Assembly: GCA_900321775.1 (NCBI GenBank)
Contig: ONXE01000120.1
Coordinates: 1 to 7,518, forward strand
From: an uncultured Bacteroidales bacterium
Lineage (GTDB): Bacteria > Bacteroidota > Bacteroidia > Bacteroidales > Paludibacteraceae
Length of the DNA stretch: 7,518 bases
Direction: 5' to 3'
The notes beneath the pieces were generated by a model. The model searched no databases, was not told the DNA's origin, and saw only the letters and a program-made list of their open reading frames with translations. This document shows, piece after piece, positions 1 to 5,849 of this stretch (position 1 is the stretch's first letter; every line of letters starts with the position of its first letter). The translations under genes and the position numbers were made by a program.

Positions 1-597
1 AATTGGGTTGCATACGAGTTGACCGACTTCGAGTCCGGCGGAGAGGAGAAGCGCTCCAACCATTTTCTGCCGGATCCGCTGGTGGAGGGCGATCCTGTTG
101 TGACGGGCGACTACAAAAACTCCGGCTACGACCGTGGGCATATGGCGCCGGCGGCGGATATGAAATGGTCGGAGCAGGCGATGCGGGAGAGTTTCTATAT
201 GACGAACATGTGTCCGCAGTTGCATAATCTGAACGCCGGTGATTGGAAGTCGCTGGAGGACATGGGTCGCGAGTGGGCGCGAAAGTACGGCAGCATATAT
301 ATAGCTTGCGGGCCTATCGTGGAGGAGGGTTTTTCGACAATAGGAACAGTACGAAAAATTGCGATTCCATCGGCCTTTTTTAAGGTGTTCCTACGTTCTG
401 ATGGCGAAGGTTGGACTTCCATTGGTTTTGTCATGCCCAACGAGGCCGGCAGCAAGCCACTGATGACGTATATGTTGCCGGTAAACGAGATAGAGACGCG
501 TACCGGCATCGATTTCTTCTACCTGCTGCCAGACGACGTAGAAGAGCAGGTGGAGGGGCGTTGTGAACCTTCCGAGTGGGCGTTAAAACGCCGGTGA
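1..597 (+). CDS. DNA/RNA non-specific endonuclease (NUC1 family), 5' partial
   Basis: Metal-dependent nuclease that cuts DNA and RNA without sequence preference; in this phylum such enzymes are normally exported. The frame is open from base 1 (Asn-Trp-Val-Ala-Tyr-Glu-Leu is the usual NUC1 entry), so the TTG at 19 is not the start: the true start and any signal peptide lie upstream of the window. 198 residues are visible. The signature DRGHMAP is present, with the general-base His at bases 139-141. It is followed by TNMCPQ and then N-A-G-D-W-K-S-L-E, whose Asn (232-234) and Glu (256-258) have the same eight-residue spacing as the Mg-binding Asn119 and Glu127 of Serratia nuclease. The later CGPI and GIDFF segments also fit the family C-terminus. 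All seen active-site residues are intact, so the enzyme is probably active. It converges on the minus-strand gene and ends 57 bases before a hairpin terminator. Confidence 0.93.
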   Translation, partial: NWVAYELTDFESGGEEKRSNHFLPDPLVEGDPVVTGDYKNSGYDRGHMAPAADMKWSEQAMRESFYMTNMCPQLHNLNAGDWKSLEDMGREWARKYGSIYIACGPIVEEGFSTIGTVRKIAIPSAFFKVFLRSDGEGWTSIGFVMPNEAGSKPLMTYMLPVNEIETRTGIDFFYLLPDDVEEQVEGRCEPSEWALKRR

Positions 598-654
598 CGG
601 TACGTGATGAGCCGCATTGCGTTGAGGCGCAGGTTAGGCTTTGTTAAAACAAAT

Positions 655-694
655 CCCCTGTCGGTCGTATCAACCGGCAGGGGAAACTGTTTTT
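655..694. terminator. Rho-independent hairpin terminator, probably bidirectional
   Basis: An 11-bp stem (CCCCTGTCGGT at 655-665 with ACCGGCAGGGG at 673-683, one G-U pair) encloses a 7-base loop. A T-A pair (654/684) extends it, and on the plus strand it is followed by CTGTTTTT (687-694). Read on the minus strand, the same stem is followed by ATTTGTTTT (654 down to 646). It sits between two convergent genes, so it can end the nuclease transcript from the left and the PorZ-like transcript from the right. Confidence 0.85.
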
Positions 695-704
695 AGAAGC
701 GGGT

Positions 705-790
705 CGCTACGTGCTTCACAGCGAGAAATTGGAAACCCGTGAGTAATAGCGAAAGGTTGTACGCTACGTGAGTAATAGCGAGATGTTGGT
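705..790. repeat. Degenerate triple tandem repeat, 28-29 bp period
   Basis: Three imperfect copies begin near 705, 734 and 762. Copies 2 and 3 share an exact 15-base core, CGTGAGTAATAGCGA (738-752 and 767-781). Copies 1 and 3 share CGCTACGTG at the front (705-713, 762-770) and a GCGAGA-N3-TTGG-like end. The tract lies between the terminator and the stop codon of the minus-strand gene. Function is unknown; it may be remains of an expanded non-coding repeat. Confidence 0.6.
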
Positions 791-799
791 CGCGCAGGC

Positions 800-1456
800 T
801 TATTGCATGATGAGTACAGAGAGGACTGTATGCTCGCCGTCGGGAGTGTTGCAGAAGGCGCGGTAAACACCCGGGACAACTTTTCTGCCGGAGGCATCAC
901 GTCCGTTCCAGACGGCTATGCTGCCGTTGGAGCGCGTAGAGAAGACGAGGTTGCCTGCAGCGTCCACCACCTTGACGTAGGTGTTCTCCATCAATCCGGC
1001 GAAGGTGATGTTTCCTTCGAAATTAGGCCTTACGGGGTTGGGGAAGACATAGGCGGTTGAGAAATTGTCTGCAGCGGGCCCTGCGTCAGCGCGGAAAGAA
1101 GCCAATCCGCTCTCGGTTCCGAAGAACACCTCGCCCGTTTCGGGCAGAATGGCGATAGAGAGGATGTTGTCGGAGGGCAGGGGCGAGTTGGCCGTAGTGA
1201 AATGGTAGATGGTGGCTACATCGTCCACATCGCGATACTGAATCAGGAAGACGCCGTTGCCGGCAGTACCGAACCAGTGTCTGTTGCCGCCATCGTGAGC
1301 AATGGCGCGGATAGACTCACTGATGAGCAGAAAATCGGCCAAACCGGAGCCGTCATTACGGTTGATTTTGTAGCGTAAACATGCGTTGGAAACGAGGAAA
1401 TCGGCATTGGGGGCGATGGAGAAGACGCCCTCGTTCGTTCCGACCCAAATCGTGCC
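800..1456 (-). pseudogene. C-terminal part of the PorZ-like protein, out of frame (propeller blades plus T9SS sorting domain)
   Basis: This is the continuation of the large minus-strand gene in the next reading frame; it ends at TAA 800-802. The frame is open back to 1678, but homology to unit 1 begins only at the GTIWVGT motif encoded from 1456 downward, so it has no start of its own and should not be made alone. It adds 218 residues. There are three propeller-type motifs (IWVGTNEG, HWFGTAGNG, VFFGTESG), of the kind seen in two-component-regulator propeller repeats, followed by about 83 residues beginning YVFPNPV. That tail has the layout of a T9SS type A C-terminal domain: PNP entry, a VKVVDAAGNLV strand, VWNGRDASGRKV and PGVYR. 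In an intact protein this domain would direct passage through the outer membrane by the T9SS. It is separated from its signal peptide by the frameshift at 1457-1460. Confidence 0.82.
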
Positions 1457-4400
1457 GGGGTGTGCCGTTGTCGTCCAGCAAACCGAGTCCCACTTTGGCT
1501 CCGGCAACAGCGCTGGCTCGCAGCGAAGGCAGCCAATGTCGGGTGGGGTGCAGGCGGTCGATGAGGATTTGTCCCGGGGTCTCAAAGACGAGGCGTTGAC
1601 CATAGTGGTAGAGGTTGCAGCTGCGCCATGAGCCGTCGGGCGCCAGAATGCAGATGTTGTTGGCGTTGCTGCCGGCATTCATCATCCAGACGTTACCATC
1701 GTTGTCGAAGGCAGGGCCGTCAACGCGCGTGTAGTAGTAAGGAGAAGCGTCGGCTGCGGCGGGGCGCAGGTCCGAGTTGTAGAAACTGTGGTGTTGCACC
1801 ATCTTGTCGTTGCGGTACTCGTAGATGCCTGTTCCGTAGGACGCTACAATGAAATGTTGCGGGTCGAGCGGGTCGATGGCTGTGCCGACAAAGTCGAGAA
1901 CAGGCATCCAGTCCATGACTGATTTCAGGTCCTCGTACGTGCTGTTAAACCATTGCCCATTGTCGTAAATCATGACGTTGCCGTGTCGTTGGAACTCTAT
2001 CGCCCACCGTCCTCCGGGCACGGCTATGAGTCGGTTGCCAAGTACGCTGAGGCTGTATGGCATGTTTGTGGCCGGTCCGTTTGGCACGTACGAGTGGCGC
2101 GTACCGTCTTGTGCAATACGCAGGATGCCCTCCGAAGCGGCTGCGATAAACGTGTCGCCGCGGCTGACTATGGTGTCGCCCACATAAGGCAGAACGGGCA
2201 AATGGGCGAAAGCGCTTTGCTCCGCCAAGTTGAGTGGTCGGGCGTTCCAAGCGTGATAATCGACAAGGTTGTCGTCCTGCGCTGCCGCGTAAATCTTGTT
2301 GGCGGAGAGCGCATAGATAGAATCCCCGGAGAAGCCAATGGCTGTCACTTCTACATTGGCTGCGTCCTGTCCGATGTACCAGGTGTCGGCTATCTCGTGC
2401 TTGCGCAGGTTGATCTGCATAATTCCGAAGGGCATAGCCAGGTAGGCATAGCCTCCGTACATGGTAACGGCATTGGCCTGTTTGGACATTCCCGAGAGTT
2501 GCTTGTTGCGCAGGTCGGCTATGTTCCATATATCGCCTTCGTCGTTGAGCAAGTCGAAATTGCCGTTGGAGTAGAGGATAAGCAGTTGCTGCGTGACGTT
2601 GTCGTAGGCTATGCTGGCGATGTTGGCGTCGGACAGTCCGCTCAGGCGGTTGCAGTAACGCACCTCCTCGTCTGCGCGGCTGACTGAGAAGAGAGCGCCT
2701 TCCGACAGACCGTAAGCTTTCTCGGGCGAAACGGCAATAGAGGTGACGTCGCGGTAGGCGAAATGGAGCGTCCAGCTGCCCATCATGCCACTATGCTCCT
2801 CGTCGTCGTACGTATCGTAGGACACGTAAGGCGAGTCGTTGAGGTCGGATTTCTTGTCCTGATAGGATACTATTCCTTCTCCTGTACCGATGTAATAGGT
2901 GTGGGTTCGCTCGTTGATGGCGATAGACAGGATACATGCGCTGGGCATGGGGTTGTTTTCGTCTGGCAGGAGGTGCATCTCCACGTGCGATCGGTCGGGT
3001 GAGATGACATAGATGCCTTGTGTCTGTGTGCCTATCCACGTGCGGTCCTGCTCGTCCACTACGATGCAATTGATGCGCTCGTCATCCATCAGGTATTGTC
3101 CGTCATCTTGGAGGAAACGCACGCGCTGGCAGGTGTTGCCGCGCATGAACTCATCGACCGAGGCGATGTAGAACGGTCCGTTGTCCGTTCCTACCCACAG
3201 TCCTCCGTTGCGGTCCTGATTGGCGCAATAGATGAACTCCGGCTCCACTTGTAATCCGTTCTGGTCCACCCAGGTCTTGTGAATATAGGAATGGTCGTCC
3301 TGCGTGTTGAATGGTGTTCCTCCGTCATCCAGAAGGACTATGGCCGTTTCGTTGCGACAGGACGGGAGCCATTTGTAGCGGTCGGCTTTGTGGCTGATGA
3401 TGATCTCGCCGGGCGTGTCGAAGAAAACCCGTGCTCCGTCGATGGTGGCGTTCAGGTTGAACCAGCTGCCGTCGGGGCGGCGAATACACAGCAGTTCGTC
3501 CACGGCTCCGCTGCAGTTCATCATCCATAGGTTACCCAGACTGTCGAACACTGCACCGTCGGTTCGCGTGTACCACTCGGGCACGGTGGGTGCTGCGGGT
3601 TGCAGGCCGGAGTTCTCGGGCATCCAGTGGTCTTGTATGACGGTGTTGCGGAACAGATAAAGCCCTGTGCCGTAACTGGTTACGTAGAACATGTTCGGGT
3701 CGTCAGGTTTGACGGCTATGTTCATAAAATCGAATGCGCGTGCACCTATCCGGGACTGGATGTAGTCGTTGGTGATGTGGAACCATCTGCCCTGGTCGAA
3801 AAAAGACACTTGTCCGGGGTTCCATGACTGTACGGCCCATCTTGCGCCCGGCAGAACGTACAGTTTGCCTCCCTGATAGTACATGCGGTAGGGGTTGTTG
3901 TCCAACGGTCCGTCGGGTTTGTACATCTGCGTGTGTCCCAGTCCTGTTTTGCTGATGCCCTGCGCACCGGCTGCCTGCCAGGTGTAGGCTCCTTCCGTAA
4001 CCGACTTTGCCTGAGCCTTAGCCGCAGTGAGGAGGTTATACAGGTGACCCGAAGTGGGCAGGGGTTGCTCGTCCCATACGCGGAAATCCACGAGGTTGCT
4101 GTCCAACTCCGCGCTGAACAGAAGCGAGTCAGTGGCGGCGTAGATGGTGTTCGACTCGAAGAAAATACTTTGAATGTTCTGCTCCGATGCTTCCGCTCCG
4201 ATGTACCATGTGTCGGGAAACTCGCGCTTGTCCAGATCGAACGTCATGATGCCAAACGGCATGCCTAAATATACCAGCCCGTTGTGAAACGTGATGGTGT
4301 TGGCCCGTTTGGACGCAGTCATGTCCTCCAGATACAAATCACCTACGTACGTGATGTTTTGTCCCCTCATCAGGTCCATCTTGCCGTTGTTATACATGAT

Positions 4401-4658
4401 GATCAGCGTTTCCGTCCTGCTGTCAAAGCCGATGCAGCAGATACCGGTGGAGTGGAGTCCTGACGACAGTCCCCACAGACTGAGTTTCTCTGTCTGTTTG
4501 TTCACCGAGTAGAGTGATCCGTCGGACAGACCGAACACCTCGTTCGGGGAAACGGCTATCTGCTCCACGTTTGTGTAGGCAAAATGTGTCTTCCAAATGG
4601 CCGCGTGCAAGGTTGTGGCGCTCACAAGGGCCAAAATATATACTATCAGTTTACGCAT
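1356..4658 (-). CDS. PorZ-like T9SS-associated propeller protein, tandemly duplicated, frameshifted near its 3' end
   Basis: Start ATG 4656-4658 gives a clear signal peptide (MRKLIV then a hydrophobic run, likely cut after LHA at residue 19). Mature unit 1 opens IWKTHFAYTNVEQIAVSP with GLSDGSLYSVNK, the typical N-terminus of the PorZ propeller family. PorZ in Porphyromonas gingivalis has two beta-propellers and a sorting domain and belongs to the surface attachment complex with PorU, PorV and PorQ. Here a second copy begins at Trp629 (SWTLHFAYRDVTSIAVSP, GLSEGALFSV), 607 residues after Trp22. Paired landmarks repeat in both copies: MPFGIM, DTWYIG, NLVDxxxW, RWAxxxW/F, YGTGxY, VWMMN/LWMMN, PDGSW, FxTPGxI, WLPSxR, LLDDxGTP. 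Four propellers are therefore expected. The frame is true up to Pro1067 (1458-1460); the last 33 codons to the stop at 1356 read unrelated sequence after an indel. With the frame restored the protein would be 1285 residues, ending at 800. A Bacteroidetes-type promoter lies about 50 bases upstream of the start. Confidence 0.85.
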   Translation of the reverse strand: MRKLIVYILALVSATTLHAAIWKTHFAYTNVEQIAVSPNEVFGLSDGSLYSVNKQTEKLSLWGLSSGLHSTGICCIGFDSRTETLIIMYNNGKMDLMRGQNITYVGDLYLEDMTASKRANTITFHNGLVYLGMPFGIMTFDLDKREFPDTWYIGAEASEQNIQSIFFESNTIYAATDSLLFSAELDSNLVDFRVWDEQPLPTSGHLYNLLTAAKAQAKSVTEGAYTWQAAGAQGISKTGLGHTQMYKPDGPLDNNPYRMYYQGGKLYVLPGARWAVQSWNPGQVSFFDQGRWFHITNDYIQSRIGARAFDFMNIAVKPDDPNMFYVTSYGTGLYLFRNTVIQDHWMPENSGLQPAAPTVPEWYTRTDGAVFDSLGNLWMMNCSGAVDELLCIRRPDGSWFNLNATIDGARVFFDTPGEIIISHKADRYKWLPSCRNETAIVLLDDGGTPFNTQDDHSYIHKTWVDQNGLQVEPEFIYCANQDRNGGLWVGTDNGPFYIASVDEFMRGNTCQRVRFLQDDGQYLMDDERINCIVVDEQDRTWIGTQTQGIYVISPDRSHVEMHLLPDENNPMPSACILSIAINERTHTYYIGTGEGIVSYQDKKSDLNDSPYVSYDTYDDEEHSGMMGSWTLHFAYRDVTSIAVSPEKAYGLSEGALFSVSRADEEVRYCNRLSGLSDANIASIAYDNVTQQLLILYSNGNFDLLNDEGDIWNIADLRNKQLSGMSKQANAVTMYGGYAYLAMPFGIMQINLRKHEIADTWYIGQDAANVEVTAIGFSGDSIYALSANKIYAAAQDDNLVDYHAWNARPLNLAEQSAFAHLPVLPYVGDTIVSRGDTFIAAASEGILRIAQDGTRHSYVPNGPATNMPYSLSVLGNRLIAVPGGRWAIEFQRHGNVMIYDNGQWFNSTYEDLKSVMDWMPVLDFVGTAIDPLDPQHFIVASYGTGIYEYRNDKMVQHHSFYNSDLRPAAADASPYYYTRVDGPAFDNDGNVWMMNAGSNANNICILAPDGSWRSCNLYHYGQRLVFETPGQILIDRLHPTRHWLPSLRASAVAGAKVGLGLLDDNGTPRHDLGRNERGRLLHRPQCRFPRFQRMFTLQNQP
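1457..1460 (-). other. Frame break (C-run on the coding strand) at a deletion point
   Basis: Coding-strand codons read GGC ACA CCC, then C, then GGC ACG ATT TGG GTC. Removing one C gives GTP-GTIWVGT in frame and restores the match to unit 1. The spot coincides with the loss of 35 residues relative to unit 1 (Pro449 to Trp488 there, Pro1067 to Trp1071 here). A loss of about 104 bases, which is not a multiple of three, would explain both facts at once; a one-base sequencing error in the run would explain only the frame. Confidence 0.75.
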
Positions 4659-4711
4659 GCTTACTTCTTTTTACCGGGTTTCTGACTCGTTCTTCCGAAC
4701 CAAATCGCCTG

Positions 4712-4742
4712 CAAAGTTACGACATTTTTTTTGAATATGCAA
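4712..4742 (-). promoter_or_regulatory. Bacteroidetes-type promoter for the PorZ-like gene
   Basis: On the minus strand a -33 element TTG (4742-4740) is followed by 20 bases and a perfect -7 element TAACTTTG (4719-4712, then C). Transcription should begin near 4705, leaving a leader of roughly 47 bases before the ATG at 4658. The form is that of the primary sigma factor promoters of this phylum (TTG or TTTG, about 20 bases, TAnnTTTG). Confidence 0.8.
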
Positions 4743-4774
4743 GGATTTTGCAGAAAAAGTGCAATTTTCCTTGC
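4739..4774. promoter_or_regulatory. Palindrome between the two -33 boxes, possible shared operator
   Basis: GCAAGG (4739-4744) and CCTTGC (4769-4774) form a perfect outer inverted repeat that contains both -33 boxes. Inside it is a second inverted pair, TTGCA (4748-4752) and TGCAA (4760-4764), separated by 7 bases. The outer pair follows from the mirrored promoters; the inner pair does not, and is a fair candidate for a dimeric regulator site. No regulator gene is visible in the window. Confidence 0.45.
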
Positions 4775-4801
4775 GTATATGGAAAAATTATTGTAACTTT
4801 G
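4771..4801 (+). promoter_or_regulatory. Bacteroidetes-type promoter for the TPR/retropepsin-like cluster
   Basis: TTG at 4771-4773, a 20-base spacer and TAACTTTG at 4794-4801 match the phylum consensus exactly. The predicted transcript start (about 4806-4810) falls at or just before the ATG at 4810. The leader is therefore either absent or, if the ATG at 4834 is used, about 25 A-rich bases. This promoter rules out the GTG at 4759 as the start of the gene. Confidence 0.82.
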
Positions 4802-4809
4802 CAGTCGAA

Positions 4810-5748
4810 ATGAGAAAAGTTAAGAAAATAGGAATGCGTGTGTGCTTGCTGTTGGTGAGCGCAATGGTGTTGTGCGGGGTTGCGCAAGCGACGGAGAAGC
4901 AAACAGCGGGATTAGAAAAAAAGTTGATGAAAGCCCCCGGGAACGTAGAGGTCAGGTGTGAGTATGTGGGCGTGCTATTGCAAGCGGGTGATACGAGCAA
5001 AGCAGAGGAGGCGTTGGATTATGGGCAGAAGTTGGGCGAGGCCGGATGTTTGTATATTCATCGGGCGAGGATAGCGTTAAACAGGAACAAGACTTCGCAA
5101 GCGGCGATTCATTGTGCATCGGCCGTCAATGCAGGGCTTCTGCCGGAAGAAGAGTCGTTGATTTATTATGTGGACAGCGTGAGCGGAGGCGCAGTAGCGA
5201 CGCGTTTGGACCGGAGTTCGAAGTCGGACAAGTCGGGAACGAATGCAGTGAAGGGTCTGGGGCAAATCCGCATGCATGAAGGAGATACGGCTGCTGCGTT
5301 GCAGTGCTATAAGGAGGCTGTTCGTCGCGGTGATACGTTGTTGATAGCGCTGATAGACAGTTTGAAACAGAAGGAGATTGTTTCGGAGGACAGCGTTGTG
5401 GCGCGCATTGCGTTTACTCGTACGAACGGAAAGATGGAAGTTCAGTGTAAGTTGAACGGCTTGAGAATCAAGGCGGAAGTGGATACAGCGGCTACCGAGA
5501 GCACCATTTCGGGCGTGGAGACGAGTTTTATCTTGAAGAACGAGTATGTATCGAAGAGTGAGATTGTGGATAACAAAGTGCTGATTGTGCGCGAACTGGA
5601 CTTTGGTAATGGGTTGATATTGAGCGGAATAAGGCTGCATCACAGACGTTCGCAGGAGAGTCCGGTGGTGTTGTGTTTGGAGGACTTGCGGCGTCTTGGA
5701 AAAGTGGTGATCAATGAGCGTGAGAAGGTGTTGGAAGTAAGGAGGTAG
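4810..5748 (+). CDS. Exported protein with TPR-like helices and a degenerate retropepsin-like domain
   Basis: 312 residues from ATG 4810. The N-terminus has a basic start, a hydrophobic core and a likely signal peptidase I site after AQA (residue 27). ATG 4834 would also leave a workable signal peptide and is a real alternative, because the predicted transcript start is so close to 4810. Residues about 44-120 and 150-185 look like TPR helices (EVRCEYVGVLLQAGDTSKAEEAL; LGQIRMHEGDTAAALQCYKEA). From about 205 to the end the pattern is that of the retropepsin-like domain found in Bacteroidetes TPR proteins: CKLNGLRIKAEVDTAATESTIS, then a KNEYVSKSEI stretch, then DLRRLGKVVIN near the end. The catalytic Asp225 is present, but the usual DTGAS reads DTAAT, the later LLG motif reads VLC, and the flap segment appears shortened. 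I infer a non-catalytic or altered domain, perhaps for peptide binding. It is the first gene of a plus-strand cluster. Confidence 0.75.
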   Translation: MRKVKKIGMRVCLLLVSAMVLCGVAQATEKQTAGLEKKLMKAPGNVEVRCEYVGVLLQAGDTSKAEEALDYGQKLGEAGCLYIHRARIALNRNKTSQAAIHCASAVNAGLLPEEESLIYYVDSVSGGAVATRLDRSSKSDKSGTNAVKGLGQIRMHEGDTAAALQCYKEAVRRGDTLLIALIDSLKQKEIVSEDSVVARIAFTRTNGKMEVQCKLNGLRIKAEVDTAATESTISGVETSFILKNEYVSKSEIVDNKVLIVRELDFGNGLILSGIRLHHRRSQESPVVLCLEDLRRLGKVVINEREKVLEVRR

Positions 5749-5755
5749 TACGCCA

Positions 5756-5832
5756 ATATCCTAATAATATCCTAATAATAACATAATAATAACATAATAA
5801 TAGCATAATAATAACATAATAATATCCTAATA
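5756..5832. repeat. Seven tandem 11-bp AT-rich repeats in the gene-gene leader
   Basis: Seven head-to-tail units of consensus ATAWCMTAATA run without a gap. Units 1, 2 and 7 read ATATCCTAATA; units 3, 4 and 6 read ATAACATAATA; unit 5 reads ATAGCATAATA. So the outer copies carry one variant and the inner copies the other. The tract starts 7 bases after one stop codon and ends 17 bases before the next ATG. The period is close to one helical turn and is not a multiple of three, so TAA stops occur in all three frames. There is no TAnnTTTG box and no hairpin within it. It may act as an unstructured A/U leader for translation, as curved DNA, or as a length-variable tuning element. Confidence 0.9.
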
Positions 5833-5849
5833 ACGTAAGCAAGAAGTCT

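Larger units (their letters stand above)
800..4595 (-). repeat. Tandem duplication of a PorZ-like coding module (unit 1 at 4595-2775, unit 2 at 2774-800)
   Basis: Unit 1 runs from Trp22 (codon 4593-4595) to the linker ending GMMGS; unit 2 begins at Trp629 (2772-2774). The junction is an acidic, flexible stretch (DTYDDEEHSG) with no second signal peptide, and unit 1 has no sorting domain, as if the 3' end of one gene had been joined to the mature part of another. The copies have diverged widely at protein level, so the duplication is not recent. Up to the LLDDxGTP landmark unit 2 is 11 residues longer than unit 1 (438 against 427 residues from the Trp); it then lacks 35 residues before WVGT. 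Confidence 0.8.

Noticed and set aside
1945..2529. Minus-strand 194-codon frame in another phase
   Set aside because: Its Arg- and Gln-rich product is the typical shadow of the true minus-strand frame, which is supported by the internal duplication.
1953..2687. Long plus-strand open frame of 244 codons inside the PorZ-like gene
   Set aside because: It is antisense to clear propeller coding sequence that matches unit 1, has no promoter box and shows no recognisable domain.
4759..4809. GTG 4759 as start of the retropepsin-like gene
   Set aside because: It would place the whole -7 box within the coding region and put 17 extra residues before an otherwise normal signal peptide.
4810..4890. Lipoprotein signal around Cys22 of the retropepsin-like protein
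   Set aside because: The residues before the Cys (MVL) do not fit a lipobox, and an AQA signal peptidase I site follows directly.
5739..5745. Perfect Shine-Dalgarno-like AAGGAGG
   Set aside because: It lies just before a stop codon with no start codon within range; the next ATG is about 100 bases away, and this phylum relies little on such sites.
5756..5832. CRISPR-like array
   Set aside because: The units are 11 bp and contiguous with no spacers, and no cas genes are present.
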